Assembly (NCBI GenBank): GCA_963772825.1 | Contig: CAVYYX010000011.1 | Location: 62,001-126,000 of the forward strand | DNA length: 64,000 nucleotides | Direction: 5' to 3' | DNA from: Desertimonas sp963772825 | GTDB taxonomy: Bacteria > Actinomycetota > Acidimicrobiia > Acidimicrobiales > Ilumatobacteraceae | Part shown: positions 9,415-17,785 of the stretch, piece by piece | How the letters are laid out: each line of letters begins with the position of its first letter | Position numbering within the stretch: position 1 is the first letter of the stretch | Notes under the pieces: model-generated | Databases searched by the model: none | What the model was told of the DNA's origin: nothing | The model's input: only the letters and a program-made list of their open reading frames with translations | Made by a program: the position numbers and the translations under genes

Positions 9415-9416
9415 GC
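9384..9416 (+). repeat. 33-nt tRNA-5'-half-like element, copy 1
   Basis: Contains TTTAGCTCAGTGGT, the classic tRNA D-arm sequence, but no anticodon or T-arm follows. GCTCA and TGAGC flank the palindrome TGGTGCACCA, giving a hairpin whose 3' arm contains the GTG start of the next gene. A second copy at 34766-34798 differs at two positions. Confidence 0.7.
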
Positions 9417-11045
9417 GGCGCCGCCGAGTGGTGGCGCACCGCGGTCGTCTACCAGATCTACCCTCGATCGTTCGCCGACGCCAACGGTGACGGAATCGGC
9501 GACGTCAACGGCATCCGCTCCAAGCTGCCGTACCTCGCCGAGCTCGGCATCGATGCCATCTGGATCAGCCCGTGGTACCCGTCACCGCTGCTCGACGGCG
9601 GATACGACGTGGCCGATTACCGCGACATCAACCCCGACTTCGGCACGCTCGACGATGCCGATGCGATGATCGGCGAGGCTCACGCGCTCGGCATGCGCGT
9701 GCTCATCGATCTCGTTCCCAACCACTGCTCCTGGGAGCACCCATGGTTCAGGGCGGCCGTCGCTGCGGGGCGCGGGACGCCCGAGCGCGATCTTTTCTGG
9801 TTCCGCGACGGCGTTGAGGGCCCGCAGGGCACCTTGCCGCCGAACGGCTGGGCCGGGTCCTTCGGGGGGTCGGCGTGGGAGCGCGTCGACGACGGCCAGT
9901 GGTATCTCCATCTCTTCGACCTCAGCCAGCCGGACTGGAACTGGGAGAACCCGGCAGTGCACGAGGAGTTCGACTCGATCCTGCGGTTCTGGTTCGACCG
10001 CGGCATCGACGGCTTCCGCATCGATGTCGCCGACTCGATGTCGAAGGACAGCACGTTGCGTGAGGTCGACGAACCTAGGGTGCCGGGTCAACCCGCGAAC
10101 AAGTACCCGGACCACCCGCACTGGGACCGTGACGAGGTCCACGACATCCATCGGCGCTGGCGCCTGATCGCCGACGAGTACGACGAACGTCCGGGCGGTG
10201 CAAGAACGTTCGTCGCCGAAGCGTGGGTGACGCCGCCGGAACGGCTCGCTCGCTACCTACGCCCCGACGAGTTGCACTGCGCCTTCAACTTCGACGCCCT
10301 CAAAGCTCCTTGGGACGCCCGCAGCCAACGGCGGGTGATCGACGACTCCACCGCGGCGATCTGGGAGGTCGGGGCCTCGGCGACGTGGGTGCTCAGCAAT
10401 CACGACACGATCCGCCATCGCACCCGCTACGGGCGCGACCAGGACCACGCGAGTGCGCCGGCTGGGGCCGTCGACACCGACCTCGCGGTAGGCCTGCGAC
10501 GGGCGCGGGCGGCGGCCCTGCTCGAGCTCGCCCTCCCCGGCGGTGCCTACATCTATCAGGGGGACGAGCTCGGGCTACCGGAGGTCGAGGACCTCCCCAC
10601 GGACGTGCTCGACGATCCGATCTGGGAGCGCTCCGGCCGGCAGATCCGCGGGCGCGACGGTTGTCGAGTCCCGTTGCCGTGGTCTGGTACCGCGGCGCCC
10701 TTCGGGTTCGGCCCCGACGGCTCGCAGCCTTGGCTCCCTCAGCCGGCGAGCTGGGCGCAACTCACCGCCGAGGCGCAACGCGATGACCCCGACAGCCACT
10801 TGTCGCTGTACCGCGCCGCGTTGCGGATCCGTCGTCAGCACCCGGCGCTCGGCGACGGTCGCCTGGAGTGGATCGAGACCGTTCCCGACGTGTTGTGCTT
10901 CGACCGCCAACCCGGTTTCCGGTGCGTCGTCAACTTCGGTGCCATGCCGGTCGCCCTGCCCGCCCACCGTGAGGTGCTCCTCACCAGCACGCCGCTCGAC
11001 TCCGACTTCCTGCCTGCCGACGCCGCGGCGTGGCTGTCAGTGTGA
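9411..11045 (+). CDS. Alpha-glucosidase, GH13 family
   Basis: Glycoside hydrolase family 13 enzyme of 544 residues, in the oligo-1,6-glucosidase/alpha-glucosidase group. It hydrolyses alpha-glucosidic bonds in the cytoplasm (no signal peptide). Seen: the N-terminal WWRTAVVYQIYPRSFAD, conserved region I DLVPNHCS, region II GFRIDVADS with the nucleophile Asp, region III FVAEAWV with the acid/base Glu, and region IV LSNHDTIRH. Trehalose synthase is less likely at this length. The start codon lies inside the tRNA-like repeat and overlaps the stop of a small upstream ORF. The 3' end overlaps the convergent helicase gene by 9 nt. Confidence 0.9.
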   Translation: MSGAAEWWRTAVVYQIYPRSFADANGDGIGDVNGIRSKLPYLAELGIDAIWISPWYPSPLLDGGYDVADYRDINPDFGTLDDADAMIGEAHALGMRVLIDLVPNHCSWEHPWFRAAVAAGRGTPERDLFWFRDGVEGPQGTLPPNGWAGSFGGSAWERVDDGQWYLHLFDLSQPDWNWENPAVHEEFDSILRFWFDRGIDGFRIDVADSMSKDSTLREVDEPRVPGQPANKYPDHPHWDRDEVHDIHRRWRLIADEYDERPGGARTFVAEAWVTPPERLARYLRPDELHCAFNFDALKAPWDARSQRRVIDDSTAAIWEVGASATWVLSNHDTIRHRTRYGRDQDHASAPAGAVDTDLAVGLRRARAAALLELALPGGAYIYQGDELGLPEVEDLPTDVLDDPIWERSGRQIRGRDGCRVPLPWSGTAAPFGFGPDGSQPWLPQPASWAQLTAEAQRDDPDSHLSLYRAALRIRRQHPALGDGRLEWIETVPDVLCFDRQPGFRCVVNFGAMPVALPAHREVLLTSTPLDSDFLPADAAAWLSV

Positions 11046-12938
11046 GCGCTCGGCGGCGTCGAGGGCAGCTCTGATCGGGGCGAACACCTGCGCTGCCGTC
11101 ACCGGGCCGAAGCTGGCCACGGTCGACAGCTCGGCGGGGCTCGACGGCGGTGCCTCGGCGATCGCCGAGAGGTCGGCGTCCGAGCAGATCTGCGTCGGCA
11201 GCAACGCCGCCGCCCGGGCAGCCGTCTGGCGCCATGAGCGCAACGAGTCGGTTCGTTGGGCGACGACGCCCGCGGTCCCACGGACGTGCGCCGGCGGAGC
11301 GACGACCGGGACCTTCTCGGTCGGTAGCCCGACGATGAACGGGCTCGGCTTGCGGGCGTATCCCCGACGTCGCTCGGCGAACGTGAGGACCAGCGTGTCG
11401 CTCGCTCTCGTCATCGCCACGTGTAGCAGGCGGGCCTCTTCGGCCTTGGCGTCGAGCGTCGTCGCCGAGCGGTGGGGGACCAGCCCGGTCTCCACGCCGG
11501 TCACGACCACGGTCCGCCATTCCCGACCCTTGGCGGCGTGGTACGTCAGCAGTTCGACACCGACGTCGCTTCCCGGCTCGGCGAACACGGCGCTCGTCGT
11601 GATCCACGACCGAAAACCGTTGCCGTCGCCGTAGGGCTGCTCGCGTAGGAAGTCGAGGGCGGCGGCTGCGACGCGACGCTCGGCCTGCTCGTGGGCGGTC
11701 ATCGTCGCGCCGATCGCCGGAGGGGCCGGCTCGAGGAGGTCGTGGGCCCACGCCCGCAGTTGGGCGGCCGACGGCAGCGCCGTTGCTGCGCTGACCACTG
11801 CAGCGAGCGGGCTGCCCGGAGGGATCGCCGGCTGTTGCACGGCGATGCCGCTGGCCTCGAGCGCCGGCCGCAGGGTCTTGAGCTGTTCGTGGGTACGGGC
11901 GAGTACGGCGAGCTGGCCGGCGCTGACCAGGGCGGCAGGTTGGGACACGACGAACTGGGCGATCACCTCGGCCTCGGCCTGCTCGTCGGCGGTGGCGTGG
12001 ACCTCGACGGGTGGCCCATCGTCGCGTGCCGAGACTGCGTCGCCGAGCTGGTCGGCCGCCCGCAGCACGTGCATGCTGGCGCTGACGATCTGGGGGGTAC
12101 ACCGGCGGTTCGCCGTGAGGCGGATCACCTCGATGCCGGGGAGGTGGTGATCAACGTCGAGCAGCAACGACGGGTCGGCCCCGTTGAAGCCGTAGATCGC
12201 CTGCGCCGGGTCGCCGACGAGGAACAGGTCGTTGCGCCCGGCCACGAGGTGATGGAGCAGCCGGTACTGCACCGGGTTGAGGTCCTGGGCCTCGTCGACG
12301 AGAACGTGACGGAACCGCCAACGCACGACATCGGCGAACGTCGCATCGTCGTCGAGCTCGCGGGTCAGCACGAGGAGGAGATCGTCGAGGTCGACGACGC
12401 CGCGCCGCCGTTTGACGAGTTCGTACTCGGCGAGGACCGCAGCGATCTCCGACGGCGAAACGCCGCATCGCCGGTTCTCGGCGCGGGCCGCGGCGATGTA
12501 GCCGGCGGGTTCGATACCACGAGCTGCGGACCAGGAGCGCTCTGCGGCGATCGTTTCGACTGGGTGGCGCCCGGCGACGCCGGCAATCAGGCGGTGCCGG
12601 TCGCTGATGATGTGCGGTGCCGGCCGCCCCTCGTCGGCCCACCGTTGGCGCATCACGCCGAGGGCGACGGAGTGGAACGTGCCGGCCTCGATCCACTCGC
12701 GGACGCCCGACGTCCGTAGACGGCGGCGCAGTTCTCCGGCGGCCTGGCGGGTGAACGTCAGCGCCAGGGTGTGCCGGGCCTCCGCCGTCCCGGTGGCGAC
12801 GCGGTAGGCGATTCGCCGGGCCAGCACCCTGGTCTTGCCGGAGCCGGCGGCGGCGATGACGGCGACGAGCGTCGAGGGGGTCGTGACGGCGCTTCGTTGA
12901 TCGACATCGAGGTCGCCGAGCAGCGCAGCCGGATCCAC
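11037..12938 (-). CDS. UvrD/Rep-type superfamily 1 ATP-dependent DNA helicase
   Basis: SF1A 3'-5' DNA helicase of 633 residues. Motif I (IAAAGSGKTR, about residue 30) follows the Q-motif DQRSAV. Motif II is LVDEAQDLNPVQ, motif III LFLVGDPAQAIYGFNGA, and motif VI VAMTRASDTLVLTFAERR. Shorter than UvrD or PcrA (about 720) and lacking a recognisable C-terminal extension, so the subtype is open. GTG 12938 is chosen because TACAGT lies 6 nt upstream. The open frame extends to 13142, but that part covers a palindromic repeat. Confidence 0.88.
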   Translation of the reverse strand: MDPAALLGDLDVDQRSAVTTPSTLVAVIAAAGSGKTRVLARRIAYRVATGTAEARHTLALTFTRQAAGELRRRLRTSGVREWIEAGTFHSVALGVMRQRWADEGRPAPHIISDRHRLIAGVAGRHPVETIAAERSWSAARGIEPAGYIAAARAENRRCGVSPSEIAAVLAEYELVKRRRGVVDLDDLLLVLTRELDDDATFADVVRWRFRHVLVDEAQDLNPVQYRLLHHLVAGRNDLFLVGDPAQAIYGFNGADPSLLLDVDHHLPGIEVIRLTANRRCTPQIVSASMHVLRAADQLGDAVSARDDGPPVEVHATADEQAEAEVIAQFVVSQPAALVSAGQLAVLARTHEQLKTLRPALEASGIAVQQPAIPPGSPLAAVVSAATALPSAAQLRAWAHDLLEPAPPAIGATMTAHEQAERRVAAAALDFLREQPYGDGNGFRSWITTSAVFAEPGSDVGVELLTYHAAKGREWRTVVVTGVETGLVPHRSATTLDAKAEEARLLHVAMTRASDTLVLTFAERRRGYARKPSPFIVGLPTEKVPVVAPPAHVRGTAGVVAQRTDSLRSWRQTAARAAALLPTQICSDADLSAIAEAPPSSPAELSTVASFGPVTAAQVFAPIRAALDAAERSH

Positions 12939-12944
12939 GACGCA

Positions 12945-12950
12945 ACTGTA
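12945..12950 (-). promoter_or_regulatory. Probable -10 element of leaderless helicase mRNA
   Basis: Minus-strand TACAGT with a 6-nt spacer to GTG 12938. No Shine-Dalgarno sequence. Confidence 0.5.
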
Positions 12951-12987
12951 CGGGACCCCTGTCCGTCGTCGGCGGCCCTTCTCGATT

Positions 12988-13062
12988 GGAGTGTTTCCGG
13001 TCGACGGAGTGTCACCTGCCGGGAAACTCGACGCGTAGCACTCCAATGGCAGCAAACACTCC
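12988..13062. repeat. Palindromic element, GAGTGTTT family, copy 1
   Basis: Two direct units (GGAGTGTTT at 12988, GGAGTGT at 13006) and two inverted units (CACTCC at 13039 and within AAACACTCC ending at 13062). Both pairs are spaced 18 nt. The same layout recurs at 47872-47943. Lies between the divergent helicase and PH-SHOCT genes. Confidence 0.7.
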
Positions 13063-13104
13063 ACTGGGGATCTGCGCTGGCACGGGCGGGCGCAAGGTCG
13101 CCGG

Positions 13105-13110
13105 TACTGT
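13105..13110 (+). promoter_or_regulatory. Probable -10 element of the PH-SHOCT gene
   Basis: TACTGT with a 6-nt spacer to ATG 13117. No Shine-Dalgarno sequence. Confidence 0.5.
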
Positions 13111-13116
13111 GTGCCC

Positions 13117-13773
13117 ATGCCGTACCCGAAGAAGCTGCTCAACGATTACGAGGAGCTGGCCGTCGACCTGCACCCGCATTGGCTGTACTTCGTCGAGGTC
13201 GTGTTCGCCCTCGTGGTGTCGATCATCCTCGGGATCGTCCTCGTGAGCATCGACGCGCCGAACGCCGTGCGGTGGATCGCCCTGTTCTTGATCCTCGGGT
13301 GTGCGGTGTGGGTCGTGATCCGCTACCTGAAGTGGATGACGACGAACTTCGTGATCACCAGCGACCGCGTCATCTTCCGCCACGGAGTGTTCGCCAAGAC
13401 GGGCATCGAGATCCCCCTCGAGCGCGTCAACAGCGTGCACTTCAACCAGACGATCCTCGAACGCATCGTCGGTGCGGGCGACCTGCTCATCGAGTCGGGC
13501 TCGGAAGGGGGCCAGCAGCGCTTCACCGACGTGCACAACCCTGATCGCATCCAGAACCTGATCCACTCACAGATGGAGCTCAACGATCAGCGCATGCATC
13601 GCCATCAACCGGGGGAGGCGGGTGCGTCCGGCGCATCGGGTTCGTCCGGTGCCGTGAGCGCACCGCCCCACGACGTGACCGTGCAGCTCGAACGGCTCGA
13701 GGCGTTGCGCGATCGCGGCACGCTCACCGACGAGGAGTTCCACGAGCAGAAACAGCGCCTGCTCGGCAAGTAG
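13117..13773 (+). CDS. Bacterial PH domain and SHOCT domain membrane protein
   Basis: 218 residues. Two adjacent membrane helices (about 22-43 and 49-67) are followed by a bacterial PH-like domain (about 70-150; TSDRVIFRHGVFAKTG, IPLERVNSVHFNQT). A low-complexity Gly/Ser/Ala linker then leads to a C-terminal SHOCT motif (LERLEALRDRGTLTDEEF). Such proteins are widespread in actinobacteria; SHOCT is thought to mediate oligomerisation, and the function is unknown. ATG 13117 is preferred over GTG 13111. Confidence 0.85.
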   Translation: MPYPKKLLNDYEELAVDLHPHWLYFVEVVFALVVSIILGIVLVSIDAPNAVRWIALFLILGCAVWVVIRYLKWMTTNFVITSDRVIFRHGVFAKTGIEIPLERVNSVHFNQTILERIVGAGDLLIESGSEGGQQRFTDVHNPDRIQNLIHSQMELNDQRMHRHQPGEAGASGASGSSGAVSAPPHDVTVQLERLEALRDRGTLTDEEFHEQKQRLLGK

Positions 13774-14673
13774 TCAGGCAAGGTCGAAGGCGGCGGCGAA
13801 GCGCTCCAGGTCACCGACGTCGAACGGCGCCCGCAGGGCGAGGTTCACCTGGTCGGCCCCGGCGGCGACGTAGTCGCCGATGCGCTCGACGACCTCGGAG
13901 ACCGAACCGCCGAGGACCCCCGGGCGGACGTACTCGCTGATCGCCCCGAACTGTTCCTGCATGCTCGCCTCTGACCACGCCAGGCCGACGTTGACCGCAC
14001 AACGGATTTCGGCAGGGTCGCGGCCCACGTCGGCGCAGTGCTGGTGGAGCACGGCACGCTTGTGACCGAACGTCTCCGGTGACATGAACGGCACGTTCCA
14101 GCCGTCGGCGTAGCGGGCGGCGATGCGCAACGTGCGACGTTCGCCTCCGCCGCCGATCCAGATCGGCAGCTTGGCCTGCACCGGCCGCGGATCGTTGCGT
14201 GCCTCGCGCAGCGTGAACCAACGCCCGTCGAAGGACGTGACGTCGTCGTGCAGCAGCCCGCGCACGCACGCCGCGCACTCCTCGAGCTGATCCATGCGCG
14301 TGCCGACGGACGGGAAGTCGATGCCGTAGGCGGCGTACTCGACCTCTGCCCACCCGGCTCCGAGGCCGATCGCCGCCCGTCCGCCGGAGAGCAGATCGAT
14401 CGCCGTCACCGCCTTCGCCAGTACGGCCGGGTGGCGGAAGCCGACCGAGTAGACCAACGATCCGCACTGCACCCGGGAGGTCTCCATGGCGAGGGCGGTG
14501 TGCATCGTCACCGCCTCGAGGCAGGTGGCGTCGTCAGGTTTGCCGGTGGCGCCGTAGAGGTGGTCCCAGACCGAGATCCAGTCGAAGCCGAGCTCGTCGA
14601 TGCGCCGCCACGTCGCACGCAGTTCGTCGACGGTGATGTTCTGCAGGCCGGTGTGCACCCCGAACAGCGTCAT
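13774..14673 (-). CDS. LLM class (probably F420-dependent) oxidoreductase
   Basis: Luciferase-like TIM-barrel oxidoreductase of 299 residues. Seen: DELGFDWISVWDHLYG near the N-terminus, the conserved region around GGRAAIGLGAGWAEVEYAAYG, and KLPIWIGGGGERRTLRIAARYADGWN-type sequence in two blocks in the second half. The absence of a flavin-reductase partner and the actinobacterial setting favour F420 over FMN. Substrate unknown. A GGGAG Shine-Dalgarno sequence precedes the ATG. Divergent from the hydrolase gene. Confidence 0.85.
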   Translation of the reverse strand: MTLFGVHTGLQNITVDELRATWRRIDELGFDWISVWDHLYGATGKPDDATCLEAVTMHTALAMETSRVQCGSLVYSVGFRHPAVLAKAVTAIDLLSGGRAAIGLGAGWAEVEYAAYGIDFPSVGTRMDQLEECAACVRGLLHDDVTSFDGRWFTLREARNDPRPVQAKLPIWIGGGGERRTLRIAARYADGWNVPFMSPETFGHKRAVLHQHCADVGRDPAEIRCAVNVGLAWSEASMQEQFGAISEYVRPGVLGGSVSEVVERIGDYVAAGADQVNLALRAPFDVGDLERFAAAFDLA

Positions 14674-14769
14674 CGGTCTCGACTCCCGCGGCCCGCGTGG
14701 CGGGGGAACGCAATTGGCGTTCTCGCTCTCATGTGGTGCGACGGTACTCGGCGCTGCGAAACTGCCCCG

Positions 14770-15660
14770 GTGCCGAGAACCACCGTGAAGACGACGCGCC
14801 CGGACCTCATCGACGTGGAGTACGAGACGTTCGGCTCTGCCACCGACCCGGCGATGCTCCTCGTCGCCGGATTCGTCGTCCAGCTGACCAGTTGGGACTC
14901 ACAGTTCTGCGAACGCCTTGCCGCCGGAGGTCGCTACGTCATTCGCTTCGACAACCGTGATTGCGGCCTGTCGACGAAGTTCGACGGAGCCAAGGTCGAC
15001 GCGCACGCCGCGCTGCACGCCCAGCTGACCGGCGGGCCGATGCCGGAGGTGCCCTACACCCTGTCCGACATGGCCAACGATGGGGTAGGCCTGCTCGACG
15101 CCCTCGAGATCGCGACCGCGCATGTGGTCGGTGCGTCGATGGGTGGGATGATCGCCCAGACGATGGCCATCGAGCACCCCGACCGGGTCCGTTCGTTGAC
15201 TTCGATGATGAGCTCGCCGGGCGACCCGCGCACCGGCAAACCCGAGCCCGAGGCGTTGGAGGTGTTGCTCACCGTTCCGCCGAGCGATCGCGCCGCCTAC
15301 GTCGACGCTGCTTCACGCACTGCGGTGTGGGCGTCCAAGCGCTACGTCGACATCGAGCGCATCCGCGCCCGGGCGGCGGAGGGCTACGACCGCAGCTTCT
15401 ACCCCGAGGGCGGGCCGCGCCAGCTCGCCGCGATCTACGCGAGCGGCGATCGCACCGCTGCCCTCGGCACGCTCGACGTCCCCGCCCTCGTCATCCACGG
15501 ACGCGACGACACGTTGATCAAGCCGGACGGGGGAACGGCGACGGCCGAGGCGATCCCCGGCGCAAACCTTCTGCTCGTCGGGGACATGGGCCACGACATC
15601 CCGCCGCCGCTGTGGGAGCTGATCGTGGGAGCGATCCTCGGCATCAGTGCCGGGTCATGA
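14770..15660 (+). CDS. Alpha/beta hydrolase
   Basis: Alpha/beta-hydrolase-fold protein of 296 residues. The nucleophile elbow is VVGASMGGM, the acidic residue is probably in HGRDDTLI, and the catalytic His is in GDMGHDIP. The oxyanion region LVAGFVVQLTSWDSQF and FDNRDCGLST are typical of the family. The start is uncertain: GTG 14770 and GTG 14785 are both in frame, neither has a clear Shine-Dalgarno sequence, and the open frame extends further upstream across the divergent gene. Its stop overlaps an ATG that opens a small ORF (15657). Confidence 0.8.
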   Translation: MPRTTVKTTRPDLIDVEYETFGSATDPAMLLVAGFVVQLTSWDSQFCERLAAGGRYVIRFDNRDCGLSTKFDGAKVDAHAALHAQLTGGPMPEVPYTLSDMANDGVGLLDALEIATAHVVGASMGGMIAQTMAIEHPDRVRSLTSMMSSPGDPRTGKPEPEALEVLLTVPPSDRAAYVDAASRTAVWASKRYVDIERIRARAAEGYDRSFYPEGGPRQLAAIYASGDRTAALGTLDVPALVIHGRDDTLIKPDGGTATAEAIPGANLLLVGDMGHDIPPPLWELIVGAILGISAGS

Positions 15661-15764
15661 CCGTTCATTGCGTTCCCCGGCCACGCCACATACTGCCTGC
15701 GCAGCGACTTGCCGCTCCTCGGCTGGCGCCTCGTCGCTCGCACTTGTACAGGGTGCTCCAGTGA
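15657..15764 (+). CDS. Candidate small ORF (35 aa) coupled at both ends
   Basis: ATG 15657 overlaps the hydrolase stop (ATGA), and the TGA overlaps GTG 15761 of the CoA transferase (GTGA). It encodes APRLAPRRSH, which recurs in another small ORF before rsmD (34090-34170), and VPRPR, also shared. In both places the shared parts are identical DNA, so a DNA repeat that happens to be open is just as likely. Confidence 0.25.
   Translation: MTVHCVPRPRHILPAQRLAAPRLAPRRSHLYRVLQ
15712..15741 (+). repeat. 30-nt dispersed repeat, copy 1
   Basis: Identical over 30 nt to 34133-34162. It includes CTCGGCTGGCGCCTCGTCGC. A second shared block, CGTTCCCCGGCCACG, lies at 15671-15685 and 34104-34118. Both copies sit just before a gene start. 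Confidence 0.7.
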
Positions 15765-16924
15765 CAGCCAGCGGGCCGCTCGCCGGCTACCGAATCATCG
15801 AGCTCGCAGGCATCGGCCCGGGACCGATGGCCGCAATGCTGCTCGCCGACCTGGGCGCCGAGGTGATCCGCGTCGAGCGGGCGGCGGCCGCCCGTGGCCC
15901 GGCGCCAGACGAGCCACACGTCGACATCACGCTGCGCGGCCGCCGCAACCTGGCCCTCGACCTCAAGCAGCCAGACGGGGTGGCGGTGCTCCTCGACCTC
16001 GTCGAACGGGCGGACGCCCTCATCGAGGGGTTCCGCCCCGGGGTCATGGAGCGCCTCGGGGTCGGCCCGCACGAGTGCCTCGCCCGCAACCCGCGGCTCG
16101 TCTATGGGCGGATGACCGGTTGGGGTCAGGACGGTCCGTGGTCGACCGCAGCCGGTCACGACATCAACTACATCTCTCTGGCGGGGGCCCTTGCCCACTT
16201 CCGGCGTGAGGGCCAGCCGCCGACGCCGCCGTTGAACATGGTCGGCGACTACGGCGGCGGAGCGATGTTCCTCGCCTTCGGCGTGGTGTGCGCGCTCTTG
16301 GAGGCGCAGCGCAGCGGGAAGGGCCAGGTCGTCGACGCGGCGATGGTTGACGGTACGGCGCTGCTGATGTCGATGTTCTGGACGCTGCGCGAGATCGGTG
16401 CCTTCGACGAGCAGCACCCCGGCACCAACCTGCTCGACACCGGCGCCCACTTCTACGACGTGTACGAGTGCCGCGACGGCACGTACGTCTCGATCGGTTC
16501 GATCGAGCCGCAGTTCTACGCCGAGCTGTTGAAGCGCCTGGGCCTCGACGGCGACGAACGGTTCGCCGCCCAGCTCGACCGCGCCAGCTGGCCGCAGCTG
16601 AAGGATCAGCTCGCCGCGCTGTTCAAGACGCGGACGCGCGACGAGTGGTGCGCGTTGCTCGACGGCACTGACGTGTGCTTCGCGCCGGTGTTGACGATGT
16701 CCGAGGCCGTCGTCCATCCGCACAACGCGGCGCGGCAGACGTTCGTCGAGGTCGGCGGGCGGATCCAGCCGGCGCCGGCGCCCAGGTTCAGCCGCACGCC
16801 CGCGGCGATCGGCCTGCCGCCGGCATATCCCGGACAGCACTCGCGGGAGATCCTCGTCGACTGGGGTCTCGATGCCGAGCGCGTCGAGACGCTGATCGCC
16901 GCGGGGACGGTTGTCGACACCTGA
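15761..16924 (+). CDS. CaiB/BaiF family III CoA transferase, alpha-methylacyl-CoA racemase-like
   Basis: Family III CoA transferase fold, 387 residues. Closest in look to alpha-methylacyl-CoA racemase, which epimerises 2-methylacyl-CoA thioesters in branched lipid or sterol breakdown. Seen: LAGIGPGPMAAMLLADLGAE and IRVER at the N-terminus, LDLKQPDG, GRMTGWGQDGP, the catalytic His in GHDINYIS and the catalytic Asp in MVGDYGGG. GTG 15761 removes an upstream extension coded by a repeat. The 'GPG' pattern and the His/Asp pair favour racemase over formyl-CoA transferase. Confidence 0.88.
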   Translation: MTASGPLAGYRIIELAGIGPGPMAAMLLADLGAEVIRVERAAAARGPAPDEPHVDITLRGRRNLALDLKQPDGVAVLLDLVERADALIEGFRPGVMERLGVGPHECLARNPRLVYGRMTGWGQDGPWSTAAGHDINYISLAGALAHFRREGQPPTPPLNMVGDYGGGAMFLAFGVVCALLEAQRSGKGQVVDAAMVDGTALLMSMFWTLREIGAFDEQHPGTNLLDTGAHFYDVYECRDGTYVSIGSIEPQFYAELLKRLGLDGDERFAAQLDRASWPQLKDQLAALFKTRTRDEWCALLDGTDVCFAPVLTMSEAVVHPHNAARQTFVEVGGRIQPAPAPRFSRTPAAIGLPPAYPGQHSREILVDWGLDAERVETLIAAGTVVDT

Positions 16925-16951
16925 GGGCTGGTGCCCGTCTACCATGACGTG

Positions 16952-17746
16952 ATGGCACGTCGATCGATGTTGTTGGCCGTGTCGGTGCTGATTGCCGCAG
17001 TTTGCTCCCCGGGTCTCGCCGGTGCTGCCGCGGCAGACGACCAGGCACGCTTGGACGAGGCAATCGACGGCTTCAACGAGCGGATGACCGCCGCCGGATG
17101 GGTGTCCGAGGGGCCAGCCGACGATGACGACGAGGACGAGGACGACGCTGACGATGACGATGACGCTGACGACGACTCTGGAGACGACGCCTTTGCCGAG
17201 TGTCTCGGCGACCTCGGCGTCGTCTTCGAGGACCTCGACGCCGAGCAACTGCCGGGGCAGGTCGCCCAGAGTGAATCTGACGAGTTCAGCTACGCGTCAC
17301 CGACCGAGAGCACGGCGACGACGGAGGCGTTCTCGCTCGAAGTCTCCGAGGAGTCGGCGGCGGCGTTCGCCGCAACGATCGATGACGACAGTGTCGCTAC
17401 GGTCGCCGAGTTCATTGACCTGATGGGCGCAAAGTCGACCACCGACTGCCTCTTGGAGGCCTTCGAGGCTGACATGGCTACGGAGAGCGACGACAGCGAC
17501 GTTCCGGTGGAGTTTGACATCAGCGTGTCCAACGAAGCGGACCTCGGGATCGGGGACCGCAGCGTCGCACTGGGGTACGAGCTGTCAGCCGTCTTCATCG
17601 TTCCGATCGAGTTCGACGCCGAGGTGCTGCTCGCTCAGTCCGGCAACGACGTGGTGGGTGTGCTCCACGCCGTCACCGGTGAACCGATCTCGGACTTCGA
17701 CCCACGCGCGGAACTTCAGCTGATCGTCGACTCGCTCGACGGCTGA
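16952..17746 (+). CDS. Secreted acidic protein of unknown function
   Basis: 264 residues. A signal peptide (RRSMLLAVSVLIAAV, cut probably after GAAAA) is followed by a tract of about 25 Asp/Glu residues (about 50-75), which could bind cations or interact with the wall. The rest is acidic and has a few paired Cys residues (AECLGDL, TTDCLLEAF). No known domain recognised. TACCAT lies 6 nt before ATG 16952, which is preferred over GTG 16931. Confidence 0.65.
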   Translation: MARRSMLLAVSVLIAAVCSPGLAGAAAADDQARLDEAIDGFNERMTAAGWVSEGPADDDDEDEDDADDDDDADDDSGDDAFAECLGDLGVVFEDLDAEQLPGQVAQSESDEFSYASPTESTATTEAFSLEVSEESAAAFAATIDDDSVATVAEFIDLMGAKSTTDCLLEAFEADMATESDDSDVPVEFDISVSNEADLGIGDRSVALGYELSAVFIVPIEFDAEVLLAQSGNDVVGVLHAVTGEPISDFDPRAELQLIVDSLDG

Positions 17747-17763
17747 GCCGCCGCCGGGGTCCA

Positions 17764-17779
17764 CCCGCCCCGCGGCGGG
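17764..17779. terminator. GC hairpin after the acidic-protein gene
   Basis: CCCGCC and GGCGGG pair across a 4-nt loop, 18 nt after the stop. No T-run. Confidence 0.4.
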
Positions 17780-17785
17780 CACCAC

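Noticed and set aside
9384..9416. A real tRNA gene at the D-arm-like sequence
   Set aside because: No anticodon arm, T-arm (GTTCRA) or 3' acceptor half follows; the alpha-glucosidase coding sequence begins inside it.
14961..15764. 267-codon frame overlapping the alpha/beta hydrolase
   Set aside because: Out-of-frame shadow for most of its length. Only the last 35 codons, after the hydrolase stop, are kept as a low-confidence small ORF.
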